A DNA stretch of 64,000 bases from JAXLRU01 sp046330935 (GTDB lineage: Bacteria > Actinomycetota > Actinomycetes > Actinomycetales > Kineosporiaceae): positions 124,001 through 188,000 of the forward strand of contig JAXLRU010000003.1 in assembly GCA_046330935.1 (NCBI GenBank), written 5' to 3'. Below the pieces are notes generated by a model that worked only from the letters and a program-made list of their open reading frames with translations, was not told where the DNA came from and made no database searches. The position numbers and the translations under genes are program-made. How positions within the stretch are numbered: the stretch's first letter is position 1; each line of letters begins with the position of its first letter. Positions 38,682 to 47,745 of the stretch are shown piece by piece.

Positions 38682-39725
38682 TCACAGCCCCGAGTACGAG
38701 TGCTTGCCCACGAAGAAGATGTTCACGACGAGGAAGTTGAACAGCAGGCAGCCGTACCCGACGTAGACGATGGCCGCGGCCCGCGAGCCGTCCCAGCCGC
38801 GGGTCAGCCGTGCGTGCAGGTAGGCGGCGTAGACCATCCAGATGACGAAGGACCACACCTCCTTCGGGTCCCAGCCCCAGTAGCGGCCCCAGGCCGCCTC
38901 GGCCCAGATCGCACCCGCGATCACGCTGAACGTCCACAGCGGGAACGCGACCATGTGCATCCGGTAGCCGGACCGCTCCAGCTCCTCGCTGCCGGGCAGC
39001 CGGTCCATGAACGCGCCGCGGGCCGGAGGGCGGCCCTGCGCGCGGGCGGCCTCGCGCCGGGCCTGCACCTCCTGCAGCACGGTGGTGCAGAACCCGAGCG
39101 TGAGCAGCGCCGAGGCGATGAACGCCACCGAGACGTGGATCACGAGCCAGTAGCTGCGCAGCGCGGGCATCAGCTGCGCGGAGCGCGTGTAGAGGACCGT
39201 GACGGCCAGGCCCAGCGTCAGCAGCACCGGGCCGGTGACGAAGGTGCCCAGGTAGCGCAGGTCGCGGCGGGTCAGCAGGGCGAGGAACACCCCGGTCACC
39301 ACGAGCGACCCGCTGACGGAGAACTCGTACATGTTGCCCCACGGCACCCGCTGCGCCGACGCCGCGCGCGCCACGACGCCGCCGAGATGCAGGAGGAACG
39401 CCAGCCACGTCAGCGAGACCGCGATGCCCGCCGCGCGCGAGTGGCCCGCGGGGAGCGGGCTCGCGACGCCCGGGGCACCGGGGGCTTCGGCGGCGGCGAT
39501 CCGGGAGATGCCGCCGCGGGGAGCCGACCCCGAGGACGCGGACGCCGCCCCGGCGGCGACGCGCTCCCGCTGCGGCTCCGCCTGCTCCTGGGACAGCGAC
39601 GAGCCGCCGGGCCGGCCGCGGCCGGACAGGTCGACCGTGAACGCGAGCAGCGCGCCGGTGTAGACCGCCATCGAGGAGTACACGAGGGTGTTGCTCGCCT
39701 GGGCGAGGCTCTCGTTGACGCTCAC
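38682..39725 (-). CDS. ccsB: Cytochrome c biogenesis protein CcsB/ResC (CcsA-type)
   Basis: 347 residues, about eight TM helices. The haem-handling WWD domain is clear near residue 280: WGRYWGWDPKEVWSFVIW, with conserved His residues in SYWLVIHVSVAF and AYLHARLTRGW. With ResB it forms the system II cytochrome c synthetase that moves haem across the membrane and attaches it to apocytochromes. A long Ala/Gly/Ser-rich insertion (about 33-90) after TM1 is unusual but typical of actinobacterial versions. The start overlaps the resB stop by 4 nt. Confidence 0.94.
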   Translation of the reverse strand: MSVNESLAQASNTLVYSSMAVYTGALLAFTVDLSGRGRPGGSSLSQEQAEPQRERVAAGAASASSGSAPRGGISRIAAAEAPGAPGVASPLPAGHSRAAGIAVSLTWLAFLLHLGGVVARAASAQRVPWGNMYEFSVSGSLVVTGVFLALLTRRDLRYLGTFVTGPVLLTLGLAVTVLYTRSAQLMPALRSYWLVIHVSVAFIASALLTLGFCTTVLQEVQARREAARAQGRPPARGAFMDRLPGSEELERSGYRMHMVAFPLWTFSVIAGAIWAEAAWGRYWGWDPKEVWSFVIWMVYAAYLHARLTRGWDGSRAAAIVYVGYGCLLFNFLVVNIFFVGKHSYSGL

Positions 39726-41380
39726 GCCGTTCCCTTCTCCGCCTCGGACGCCTGCTCCTGCGCCCCATCTTCACCCACGCCCGGCACCAGCGCCGCCACG
39801 AGCTGGTCGAGGTCGCGCTCCAGCCGGGGGTCCTCCCGGGGCGAGAGCCCCGCCACCTCCACGACCAGCGCGCCCGAGCCGTCCCGGCGCACGCGCACCC
39901 ACACCCGCCGGCGCCGCACGTACAGCGACAGCACCAGCCCCAGCAGCGCCGCCCCGGCCGAGATGAGCGCCGGCAGCTTGGAGGGGTCGTGGTGGATGTC
40001 GAAGGCGGCGTAGCGGCGCACGCCGTCGAAGGTCAGGGTGCCCGCGCCGTCGGGCAGGGTGGCGCTCTCGCCGGGGGCGAGGATCGGACGGAACGGCTGG
40101 CCGCCCTCCGCGCGCAGCTGCGTGACCTTGGAGAAGTCCATCGTGTAGATCGACTGCGGGCGACCGTCGTTGACGCCGAGGTCGTCCTCGCCCGGATCCC
40201 CCGCCCACGCGGTGAGCACCAGGCGCGGCAGCGTGAGGTCGGGGAACAGCGACACCGGGCCGAGACGGGGGTCGAACACGGCCGTGGGCAGGAAGCTGCC
40301 CGCGAACCCCAACTGGCGGGGCTGAGCGTCGGGCACCTTGATCACGCCGGTCGAGGAGTACTGGTCGTCCTGCGGCTGGAAGGGCATCGGGCCCGACCAT
40401 GCGACGTCCCCCCGGCCGTCGCGCACCGTCACGACGGGGGCGTACCCGTTGCCGACCAGGTAGATCTTGGCGCCTTCGACCGTCTTCGGTCCGTTGACCT
40501 CGATGGACTCCTTGCGCGTGCGGCCCGAGGCGTCGACGACGTCGAGGTCGGCGCGGAAGTAGCGGGCCGCGCCGAACTGGTCGCCCTTCTGCTCGGTCTC
40601 GAACCGCGCCACGAGGTCGGTGAGGGTGAACCCGAAGCGCGGCAGGTCCTCGGTGTCGACGCGGGTGCCCGCGCGGAAGGAGTCGTACTGCGAGCGGGTG
40701 TCGGAGAACCCCTTACCGACGACCACGACCACCTGCCCCGACCAGCTGTACAGCGACCCCACCCCGACGGCGATCAGGACGCCGAGCAGCGACAGGTGGA
40801 ACAGCACGTTGCCGGTCTCGGCCGCGTACCCGCGCTCGGCGGCCACGCTGCCGAGATCGTCGGCGCCCGCGGGCACGGCGTCGACCCGGTAGCGGCCCCG
40901 GCGCAGCAACGTCCGGGCGAGGTCGAGGACCTGCTCGGGCTGCGCCTGCTCCCCCGCCCGCGCCACCCGGTGCACGGGCAGGTGCGCGAGCCGGCGCGGC
41001 GTGCGCGGCGGGCGGGCGCGGACGGCGGCGGCGTGCACACGCGCCCGCGGCAGGACGCAGCCCACCAGCGACACGAACAGCAGCAGGTAGATCGCCGCGA
41101 ACCAGGGCGCGGCGTAGACGTCGAAGAAGCCCAGCTTGTCCAGCCACGGACCGGACGTCGGGTGGTCGGCGAGGTAGGCGACGACGCGGCCCTCGTCGAT
41201 CCGCCGCTGCGGGAAGACCGACCCCGGCACCGCCGCCACCGCGAGCAGCATGAGCAACAGCAGGGCGGTCGTCATCGTCGTCAGCCGGCGCCAGACGAAC
41301 CGGGCCCAGCCCACCGGCCCCAGCCTGGGGCCGGCGGGCGGCGGGGCGGGCGGGGCCACCTGGTCGTCGACCGACGTCAC
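39722..41380 (-). CDS. resB: Cytochrome c biogenesis protein ResB
   Basis: 552 residues. Four TM helices: LTTMTTALLLLMLLAVAAVP, FAAIYLLLFVSLVGCVLPR, GNVLFHLSLLGVLIAVGVGS and LPALISAGAALLGLVLSLY, with a large extracytoplasmic domain between TM3 and TM4. The RRLTTMTTALLLLMLLA start and the HLSLLGVL helix are family signatures. It works with CcsB. The GTG start at 41380 overlaps the ccdA stop by 4 nt; longer upstream open frame is the antisense shadow of ccdA in another frame and is not used. Confidence 0.94.
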   Translation of the reverse strand: MTSVDDQVAPPAPPPAGPRLGPVGWARFVWRRLTTMTTALLLLMLLAVAAVPGSVFPQRRIDEGRVVAYLADHPTSGPWLDKLGFFDVYAAPWFAAIYLLLFVSLVGCVLPRARVHAAAVRARPPRTPRRLAHLPVHRVARAGEQAQPEQVLDLARTLLRRGRYRVDAVPAGADDLGSVAAERGYAAETGNVLFHLSLLGVLIAVGVGSLYSWSGQVVVVVGKGFSDTRSQYDSFRAGTRVDTEDLPRFGFTLTDLVARFETEQKGDQFGAARYFRADLDVVDASGRTRKESIEVNGPKTVEGAKIYLVGNGYAPVVTVRDGRGDVAWSGPMPFQPQDDQYSSTGVIKVPDAQPRQLGFAGSFLPTAVFDPRLGPVSLFPDLTLPRLVLTAWAGDPGEDDLGVNDGRPQSIYTMDFSKVTQLRAEGGQPFRPILAPGESATLPDGAGTLTFDGVRRYAAFDIHHDPSKLPALISAGAALLGLVLSLYVRRRRVWVRVRRDGSGALVVEVAGLSPREDPRLERDLDQLVAALVPGVGEDGAQEQASEAEKGTA

Positions 41381-42132
41381 AACGGCACCTCCACCTGCGC
41401 CACCCAGCCCTGCACGTGCACCATCCACGACCCCCACAGCCCCGTGACCAGCAGCAGTCCCAGCACCACCAGCACCACTCCGCCCGCCCTCGTCACGGCC
41501 GCGCGGTGGCGGCGCACGACGTCCAGCGCGCCCATCGCGCGACGGTAGGCGAGCGCGACGAGCAGGAACGGCACGCCGAGGCCCAGGCAGTAGGCGAACG
41601 CCAGGACCGCCCCGCGCCCCGCGTCCCCGCCGATCCCCGCCATGGCCACGATCGCGGCGAGCGTGGGGCCGGTGCAGGCCGTCCAGCCCAGACCGAACAC
41701 GGCGCCGAGCAGGGGCGCCCCGGCCAGCCCGGTGGCGGGGGTGAGGCCGGGCCGGGCGGTCGTCGTCACCAGCCGTGCTCCCGGCACCCAGGCCGGCAGG
41801 ACGTCGCAGAACGCCAGCCCCAGCAGGATCGTGACGGCGCCCAGCACGCGGGTGAGGGCGTCGCGGTGCTCCTGCAGCGCCTCCCCCGCCGCGCCCGCAC
41901 CCCAGCCGATCAGCACGTAGACGACGCTGAAGCCCAGCACGAACAGTCCGACGCCCGCGGTCAGCCGGCCCCGCCGCTGCTGCTGCAGGTCGACGCCGGT
42001 CAGCCCCGTGACGTAGCCGAGGTAGCCGGGCACCAGCGGCAGCACGCACGGCGACAGGAACGAGACCAGCCCCGCGAGCGCCGCCACCGGCAGGGCCAGC
42101 AGGAGCGAACCGTCGCTGACGACGCCGGTCAC
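41377..42132 (-). CDS. ccdA: Thiol-disulfide transporter CcdA
   Basis: 251 residues, six TM helices of the LysE/DsbD family. The redox Cys pair is in FLSPCVLPLVPGYLGY (TM1) and GWTACTGPTLAAI (TM4). It carries reducing power from cytoplasmic thioredoxin to the TlpA/ResA-like protein, which keeps apocytochrome cysteines reduced. The GTG at 42132 overlaps the tlpA stop by 4 nt. A further Cys in LAFCDVLPAW is not part of the conserved pair. Confidence 0.93.
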   Translation of the reverse strand: MTGVVSDGSLLLALPVAALAGLVSFLSPCVLPLVPGYLGYVTGLTGVDLQQQRRGRLTAGVGLFVLGFSVVYVLIGWGAGAAGEALQEHRDALTRVLGAVTILLGLAFCDVLPAWVPGARLVTTTARPGLTPATGLAGAPLLGAVFGLGWTACTGPTLAAIVAMAGIGGDAGRGAVLAFAYCLGLGVPFLLVALAYRRAMGALDVVRRHRAAVTRAGGVVLVVLGLLLVTGLWGSWMVHVQGWVAQVEVPL

Positions 42133-42809
42133 GGCGAGGGCGTCCGCGACGACGCGGTGGCCGACGGGCTCGCGGTGGCCGACGGGCTCGCGGTGGCCGA
42201 CGGGCTCGCGGTGGCCGACGGGCTCGCGGCGGGCGAGGCGGTGCCCAGCTCGCGGCCCGCGACGTCGGAGACGACGTCGACGAGGGTCGCCTCGGTGGTC
42301 GCGCCGCTGATCCGCGCCGCGACCCGCCCCCGCTCGTCGAGCACCACCGTGGCGGGCACCGTGTTGGCGCCGACCGCCCCGCGCAGGCCCAGCAGGACGC
42401 TGCCGTCGCGGTCGTCGATGCTCGGGTACCCGACGCCGAACCGGCGCTGGAACGCCAGCGCCTGCGCGACGTCGTCCCGCGTCGTCAGCCCCACGAAGGC
42501 GACGCCGTCGGGGGCCAGGCGCACCCGGGCGCGCTCCAGCTCGGGGGCCTCCTTCCGGCACGGGCCGCACCAGGAACCCCACACGTTGACGACGACGAGG
42601 CGCCCGCGCGCGGTGGCGACGTCGAAGGAAGCGCCCTCCAGCGTCGTCCCGGCCAGGGCCACCGGCTGCTCGCGGCGGTCGGCGGGGACGACGACGATCC
42701 GCCCCGCGGCGACGTCGGACCCCTCGGAGCACGCCGCCAGGGACGCGACGGCGGCGAGGGCCAGCCCCGCGGCGGCGAGGCGGCGGACGGCGGCGCGGGG
42801 GCGGCTCAC
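42129..42809 (-). CDS. TlpA/ResA-like thioredoxin lipoprotein
   Basis: 226 residues. Signal peptide with lipobox SLAAC (Cys near residue 29), then a thioredoxin fold with NVWGSWCGPCRKEAPEL (active-site CGPC near residue 85) and the cis-Pro segment ANTVPATVVLDERG. It reduces apocytochrome c thiols at the outer membrane face, fed by CcdA. The C-terminus ends in a Ser/Ala/Thr repeat (four copies of an ATASPS-like hexapeptide), absent from usual family members. It overlaps ccdA and the preceding phosphatase gene by 4 nt each. Confidence 0.92.
   Translation of the reverse strand: MSRPRAAVRRLAAAGLALAAVASLAACSEGSDVAAGRIVVVPADRREQPVALAGTTLEGASFDVATARGRLVVVNVWGSWCGPCRKEAPELERARVRLAPDGVAFVGLTTRDDVAQALAFQRRFGVGYPSIDDRDGSVLLGLRGAVGANTVPATVVLDERGRVAARISGATTEATLVDVVSDVAGRELGTASPAASPSATASPSATASPSATASPSATASSRTPSP
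42155..42226 (-). repeat. Four 18-bp tandem repeats coding for ATASPS-type hexapeptides
   Basis: GCGGTGGCCGACGGGCTC and its copies at 42155, 42173, 42191 and 42209 (plus strand) are essentially identical. They encode the repeated hexapeptide at the C-terminus of the TlpA-like lipoprotein. Because the unit is a multiple of three, copy-number change would lengthen or shorten the tail without breaking the frame. Confidence 0.9.
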
Positions 42810-43498
42810 GCGCCGGCGACCTTCGACGCGCCGGGCAGCAGGTCCCCCGCGGGCTCGGCGTAGGACACCGCGACCAGGTCGTCTCCGTCGTAGTGGAAGG
42901 ACGTGAGCGAGGCCAGGGAGCACTGGCGGCGGCGCGGGTCGTGCCACAGGCGGCGGCCCTCCGCGGCGAGCCGGGCGATCCACACCGGCAGCTGGTGGGA
43001 GACGCACAGCGCCTCGTGCCCGCGCGCGGCGTCACGCGCGGAGGCCGCCGCGGCCAGCATGCGCGCGGCGATCTCGGTGTAGGGCTCGCCCCAGGACGGC
43101 CGGAACGGGTTGTACAGCACCCGCCAGTGCTTCGGGTCGCGCAGCGCGCCGTCGCCCACGGCGACCGTCATGCCCTCGAAGTAGTTGCGCGACTCCAGCA
43201 GCCGCTCGTCGGTGGCGACGTCGAGGCCCAGCGCGGCGGCCGTGGGCGCCGCCGTCTCCTGCGCACGCTCCAGCGGGGAGGCCACGACGTGCACGATGTC
43301 CCGGCCCGCGAGGTGCTCGGCGACCCGCTGCGCCATCTGTACCCCGAGGTCGGACAGGTGGTAGCCCGGCAGGCGCCCGTAGAGGATCTTGCCGGGGTTG
43401 AACACCTCACCGTGGCGGAGCAGGTGGACGACGGTGCGCTCCACGCCGGGCGCGGGCGCCGGGCCGGTCGGGCCGGTGAGGGGAGCCTGGGGGCTCAT
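42806..43498 (-). CDS. Histidine phosphatase (phosphoglycerate-mutase-like) family protein
   Basis: 230 residues. The catalytic VVHLLRHGEVFNPG (RHG near residue 27), ASPLERAQETA and CVSHQLPVWI (second His) define the histidine phosphatase branch. Its substrate is unknown; the gene is regularly found between hemL and the cytochrome c maturation genes in actinobacteria (for example Rv0525 of M. tuberculosis), so a role linked to haem or cytochrome assembly is plausible. The ATG overlaps the hemL stop by 4 nt. Confidence 0.9.
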   Translation of the reverse strand: MSPQAPLTGPTGPAPAPGVERTVVHLLRHGEVFNPGKILYGRLPGYHLSDLGVQMAQRVAEHLAGRDIVHVVASPLERAQETAAPTAAALGLDVATDERLLESRNYFEGMTVAVGDGALRDPKHWRVLYNPFRPSWGEPYTEIAARMLAAAASARDAARGHEALCVSHQLPVWIARLAAEGRRLWHDPRRRQCSLASLTSFHYDGDDLVAVSYAEPAGDLLPGASKVAGA

Positions 43499-44874
43499 CG
43501 AGCGGACTCCTGGATGCGGGCGGCGGCGGCCGCGGCGGCGGGCAGGGCGGCGAGGACGGCCTCGACGGCGTCTCCGTCGTGGGCGGCCGAGACGAACCAC
43601 GCCTCGAAGGCGCTGGGCGGCAGGTAGACGCCCTGGTCGAGCATCGCGTGGAAGAACGCCTTGAACGCCTCGAGGTCCTGGCGCTTCGCGGCGGTGTAGT
43701 CGCCCACCTCGCTCAGGCCCTCGGCGGCGGCGTCGCGGTCGAGCAGGAACACGCTGAACATGCTGCCCGCGTGCTGGACGACGTGCGCGACGCCCGCGTC
43801 GGTCAGGGCCGCCGACGCGGCACCCGACAGCGTCGCGGCGGTGGCCTCGAGGTGGGCGTAGACCTCGGGGGTGCAGGCCTGCAGGGTGGCCAGGCCGGCT
43901 GCCGTGGCGATCGGGTTCCCGCTCAGCGTGCCCGCCTGGTAGACGGGCCCCGCCGGGGCGAGGTGGGCCATGACGTCGGCGCGGCCACCGAAGGCGGCGG
44001 CGGGGAAGCCGCCGCCCATCACCTTGCCGAACGTGAACAGGTCGGGCGGGTTTGCCGCGACCTCGGCGTCCAGGCCCGACTCGTGGCCGTACCAGCCGGC
44101 CGGGCCGACCCGGAACCCCGTCATGACCTCGTCACTGATCAGCAGCACCCCGTGGGCGCGGGTGATCCGGCGCAGGGCCGCGCTGAACCCGGGCTTCGGC
44201 GGGACGACGCCCATGTTGCCGGCGGCGGCCTCGGTGATGACGGCCGCGATCCGGTCGCCGTGCTCGGCGAAGGCCGCCTCCAGGGCGACGACGTCGTTGT
44301 AGGGCAGGACGATCGTGTCGGCCGCCGCCGCGCCCGTGACGCCGGGGGTGTCGGGCAGCGCGAACGTGGCCAGGCCCGAGCCCGCCGCGGCCAGCAGCGC
44401 GTCGACGTGGCCGTGGTAGTGCCCCGCGAACTTCACGATCGCCGGACGTCCGGTGACGCCGCGGGCCAGCCGGATCGCGCTCATCGTGGCCTCGGTCCCC
44501 GAGGACACCAGGCGCACCTGCTCGACGGGGGCGACGCGGGCGACGATCTCCTCGGCCAGCAGCACCTCGTTGGGGCTGGGCGTTCCGAAGGAGAAGCCCC
44601 CCGCGACCGCCCGCTCCACGGCCTCGACGACCGCCGGGTGGCGGTGGCCCAGGATCATCGGACCCCAGGAGCACACGAGGTCGACGTAGCGGACCCCGTC
44701 GGCGTCGGTCAGCCACGGGCCCTGGCCGCCCACCATGAACCGGGGCGTGCCGCCGACGGCGCGGAAGGCGCGCACCGGGGAGTTCACCCCGCCCGGGGTG
44801 ACGGCGAGCGCGCGCTCGAACCAGGCCTGCGAGGCCGGGGCGGGGGTGGGCGTCGTCGAGGTGGTGGGCGTCAC
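43495..44874 (-). CDS. hemL: Glutamate-1-semialdehyde 2,1-aminomutase
   Basis: 459 residues. PLP enzyme that isomerises glutamate-1-semialdehyde to 5-aminolevulinate, second step of the C5 haem pathway after HemA. Visible signatures: GGVNSPVRAFRAVGGTPRF, LVCSWGPMILGHRHP, SSGTEATMSAIRLARG, FAGHYHGHVDALL, LISDEVMTGFRVG and the PLP-lysine in TFGKVMGGGFPAAAFGG (near residue 282). It heads the hemL-phosphatase-tlpA-ccdA-resB-ccsB operon. The GTG start has CACACT 6 nt upstream, consistent with leaderless translation. Confidence 0.96.
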   Translation of the reverse strand: MTPTTSTTPTPAPASQAWFERALAVTPGGVNSPVRAFRAVGGTPRFMVGGQGPWLTDADGVRYVDLVCSWGPMILGHRHPAVVEAVERAVAGGFSFGTPSPNEVLLAEEIVARVAPVEQVRLVSSGTEATMSAIRLARGVTGRPAIVKFAGHYHGHVDALLAAAGSGLATFALPDTPGVTGAAAADTIVLPYNDVVALEAAFAEHGDRIAAVITEAAAGNMGVVPPKPGFSAALRRITRAHGVLLISDEVMTGFRVGPAGWYGHESGLDAEVAANPPDLFTFGKVMGGGFPAAAFGGRADVMAHLAPAGPVYQAGTLSGNPIATAAGLATLQACTPEVYAHLEATAATLSGAASAALTDAGVAHVVQHAGSMFSVFLLDRDAAAEGLSEVGDYTAAKRQDLEAFKAFFHAMLDQGVYLPPSAFEAWFVSAAHDGDAVEAVLAALPAAAAAAARIQESAR

Positions 44875-44926
44875 GGGGCCAGTGTGTCAAGACCCCCTGT
44901 GGGTGCCGAGCGCAGGGCGGGCGGCG

Positions 44927-45478
44927 TCAGGCCTGGGCGATGCGGGGCCGGGCGCCCAACGGCACCGCGGCGTCCGCTGCGTTCACCGGGCCCGCGGTGT
45001 CCTGGGCGCCCGCAGCCTCGGCCTCCCCGCGCAGGCCGGCCCGGATCTTGACCATCGCGGCGCCGAGCGCGGCGACGTCGTCGGCCGTCAGCGGGTCGAA
45101 CACCGAGGTCCGCACCTGCTCGACGTGGCCGGGCGCCGCGCGGACGAGGATGTCGAACCCCGCCTCGGTGAGCCGGCAGTTCACGCCGCGGCCGTCGTCG
45201 GGGCACGCCTCGCGCACGACCATGCCGCGCCGCTCCAGCCGCGCCACCGTGTGCGTCAGCCGTGAGCGGGAGTTCACCACCTTGTCGGCGAGCTCCGACA
45301 TGCGCATGGCGCGCGACGTCGTCTCGGACAGGTGCACGAGGATGTCGTACTCGGCCAGCGACAGGTCCGACTCCTCGGTGAGCTGCCGCTGCAGGCGCTC
45401 GTTCAGCAGGCGCATGACGTCGAGGTAGCTGCGCCACACGGCCTGTTCGGCGTCGTCCAACCAGCGGGTCTCACTCAC
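44927..45478 (-). CDS. MarR-family transcriptional regulator
   Basis: 183 residues. Winged helix: SLAEYDILVHLSETTSRAMRMSELADKV is split as SLAEYDILVHLSET then RMSELADKVVNS, recognition helix SRSRLTHTVARLERRGMVVRE, wing PDDGRGVNCRLTEAG, and C-terminal dimer helices. An extra Ala/Gly-rich tail (about 30 residues) follows. The GTG start lies 8 nt after TAAACT (45489-45494), so it is probably leaderless. It stands alone between ogt and hemL on the same strand; its ligand and targets are unknown. Confidence 0.9.
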   Translation of the reverse strand: MSETRWLDDAEQAVWRSYLDVMRLLNERLQRQLTEESDLSLAEYDILVHLSETTSRAMRMSELADKVVNSRSRLTHTVARLERRGMVVREACPDDGRGVNCRLTEAGFDILVRAAPGHVEQVRTSVFDPLTADDVAALGAAMVKIRAGLRGEAEAAGAQDTAGPVNAADAAVPLGARPRIAQA

Positions 45479-45533
45479 GAGTGGGCAGTTTATGTCCGTT
45501 CGGCCGATCCTCGGGTCGACACGGGCTCGAACC

Positions 45534-46067
45534 TCACCACAGCGTGCTCGTCGCGGCCGCTCCCGCAGCCTGGCCGGCCTCCAGCGCGAGCAGGGTCCGC
45601 TTGCGTTCGGTGCCCCCGCCGTAGCCGGTCAGCGCCCCCGAGGCGCCGATCACGCGGTGGCACGGGACGACGATGCCGATCGGGTTGCGGCCGTTGGCCA
45701 GGCCCACCGCGCGGGCAGCGCCGGGGGCGCCGATGTGCTCGGCCAGGCGCCCGTAGGACCACGTCGTCCCGTAGGGGATCTCCCTCAGGGCCGCCCACAC
45801 CCGCTCCTGGAACGCCGTCCCGCGCGCGGCCAGCGGCAGGTCGAACTCGCGCCGCCCGCCCGCGAAGTACTCCTCCAGCTGGCGCGCGGCCTCGGCCAGC
45901 ACCCGCGCGTCGGCGTCCCCGTCGGGGTGCGGCTCGACCCGCTCCCCGAACCGCGAGCCCTCGGGGCGGTGCGCCTGGGCGTCCATGAAGACGCCGGTGA
46001 GCGCTCCCTGGTCGGCGACCAGGGTGAGCGGCCCGACGGGCGAGTCGACGACGGCGTGGACGGTCAA
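45534..46067 (-). CDS. ogt: Methylated-DNA--protein-cysteine S-methyltransferase
   Basis: 177 residues. Suicide repair protein that takes the methyl group from O6-methylguanine. Active-site IVVPCHRVIGASGALTGYGGG is present (split as IVVPCHRVIG then SGALTGYGGG; Cys near residue 132), with FQERVWAALREIPYGTTWSYG before it (DNA-binding helix and Tyr). The start is a TTG at 46067 that shares four bases (TTGA) with the stop of the Ada-AlkA gene and has GGAGGAGG upstream, a rare start codon supported by the ribosome site. Thus O6-alkyl and N-alkyl base repair are encoded in one operon. Confidence 0.93.
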   Translation of the reverse strand: MTVHAVVDSPVGPLTLVADQGALTGVFMDAQAHRPEGSRFGERVEPHPDGDADARVLAEAARQLEEYFAGGRREFDLPLAARGTAFQERVWAALREIPYGTTWSYGRLAEHIGAPGAARAVGLANGRNPIGIVVPCHRVIGASGALTGYGGGTERKRTLLALEAGQAAGAAATSTLW

Positions 46068-47647
46068 CGGTCCTCCTCCGGTGCGGTGCGGGGGCGCCCG
46101 GGCCGCCGCGGGGGCGGGTCCGGGAGCCGGTTCACGGCGTGGGTGCCGGTGGCCCACAGGTGCTGGACGGCGTAGGCGCGCCAGGGACGCCAGCGGGCGG
46201 AGCGGGCGGCCAGCGCCGCCGGGGAGTCGGGCAGGCCCAGCGCGCGGGCTGCGGCGCGCACGCCGAGGTCACCGCCGCAGAAGGCGTCGGGGTCCCCCAA
46301 CCCTCGCATCGCGACGACCTCGACGGTCCACGGGCCGACCCCCGGCAGCGCCGCCAGCGCCCGGCGGGCCTCCTCGCGGTCGCAGCCCACCCCCAGGTCG
46401 AGGCCGTCGGCCAGTTCCGCGGCGAGGGCCAGCAGGGTCGCGGCCCGTGAACGGGGCAGGGCCAGGGTGGTCGGGTCGACGCCCGCGAGCGCCGCGGGTG
46501 TGGGGAACAGCCGGGTCAGGCCCCCCTCGGGGTCGACGATCGGCTCGCCGTGGGCGGCGGCCAGGCGCCCCGCGTGGGTCGCGGCGGCGGCGGTCGAGAC
46601 CTGCTGCCCCAGGACGGCCCGGACGGCGAGGTCGGCGGCGCAGGTGCTGCGCGGCACCCGGCGGCCCGGCGCCGCCGCGACCAGCGGGGCGAGCACCGGG
46701 TCGTCGGCCAGGTGCGCGTCGACCGCCAGCGGGTCGGCGTCGAGGTCGAGCAACCTTCGGCAGCGCGAGATCGCCGCGGAGAGGTCGCGCAGGTCGCGCA
46801 GCAGGAGGCGGCACGGCACCCACGCCTCGCCCCCGGCGCCCCCCACGGGCGGGCGCAGCGCGGCGATCGCGTGGCCGTGCGGCAGCCGGATCGCCACCCG
46901 CAGCGCCCCGTCGCGCCACTCCTCCACGCCGGGCACGGCCGTCGCGGCGAGGTGCCCGAACAGGTTGTCGGGCACCAGCGGGGGCCGGAACGGCAGGCGC
47001 AGGTCGACGCCGGCCAGCGGGGCGGCCGTCCCTGGCCCTCCCGCGTGCACCTCACCCGCCGTCTGCCGCCCCCGACGCGCCTGCGCGCGCAGCTGCCCCG
47101 CCGCGACGCCGTAGACCTCGCGCACGGTGTCGTTGAACTGCCGCACGCTGGCGAAGCCCGCCGCGAAGGCGATGTCGGCCCCCGTCATCGACGTGCTGCC
47201 GAGCAGGGTGCGCGCGGTCTGCGCCCGGCGCGCCCGGGCCAGGGCGAGGGGGCCCGCGCCGAGCTCCGCGCGCAGGTGCCGCTGCACCTGCCGCACGCTG
47301 TAGCCGAGCCCGCGGGCCAACCCGTCCACGCCCTCGCGGTCGACCACGCCGTCCCCGATCATCCGCATGGCGCGCGCCGTGAGGTCGGCCCGCACGTCCC
47401 ACTGGGGGGAACCGGGGACGGCGTCGGGCAGGCATCGCTTGCAGGCGCGGAAGCCCTCCTGCTGGGCCGCCGCGGCGGTGGGCAGGAAGCGCACGTTCTC
47501 GGGCAGCGGCGTGCGGGCCGGGCACGAGGGGCGGCAGTAGATGCCCGTGCTCGTGACGGCGGTGACGAACTGCCCGTCGAAGCGCGCGTCGCGCGAGCGC
47601 AGGGCCGTCAGGCACGCGTCGCGGTCGAGGGAGAGCTCGGAGGGCAC
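46064..47647 (-). CDS. Ada-type regulator fused to AlkA DNA-3-methyladenine glycosylase
   Basis: 527 residues. N-terminal Ada metal-binding/methyl-acceptor domain (about 10-75: YCRPSCPARTPLPENVRF and GFRACKRCLPD, four Cys zinc site), an AraC-type HTH (about 85-180: GLARGLGYSVRQVQRHLRAE, DIAFAAGFASVRQFNDTVRE), AlkA N-terminal domain, then an HhH-GPD glycosylase (ALPGVGPWTVEVVAMRGLGD, with the catalytic Asp in FCGGDLGVR). This Ada-AlkA fusion both senses alkylation and excises damaged bases. The GTG at 47647 follows CACACT by 6 nt. ogt overlaps its end. Confidence 0.93.
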   Translation of the reverse strand: MPSELSLDRDACLTALRSRDARFDGQFVTAVTSTGIYCRPSCPARTPLPENVRFLPTAAAAQQEGFRACKRCLPDAVPGSPQWDVRADLTARAMRMIGDGVVDREGVDGLARGLGYSVRQVQRHLRAELGAGPLALARARRAQTARTLLGSTSMTGADIAFAAGFASVRQFNDTVREVYGVAAGQLRAQARRGRQTAGEVHAGGPGTAAPLAGVDLRLPFRPPLVPDNLFGHLAATAVPGVEEWRDGALRVAIRLPHGHAIAALRPPVGGAGGEAWVPCRLLLRDLRDLSAAISRCRRLLDLDADPLAVDAHLADDPVLAPLVAAAPGRRVPRSTCAADLAVRAVLGQQVSTAAAATHAGRLAAAHGEPIVDPEGGLTRLFPTPAALAGVDPTTLALPRSRAATLLALAAELADGLDLGVGCDREEARRALAALPGVGPWTVEVVAMRGLGDPDAFCGGDLGVRAAARALGLPDSPAALAARSARWRPWRAYAVQHLWATGTHAVNRLPDPPPRRPGRPRTAPEEDR

Positions 47648-47745
47648 GTGCCCAGTGTGCGTCGCCCCGCCGACACCGTGCTGGCGGGTTTGCGACACCG
47701 CGGTGCGCGGGCCGCCCGCCGCCGGGGCGACGGGCGGCCCGCAGG

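Noticed and set aside
42155..42226. CRISPR-like regular repeats
   Set aside because: Units are contiguous 18-mers without spacers, in frame in a lipoprotein gene, and no cas genes are near.
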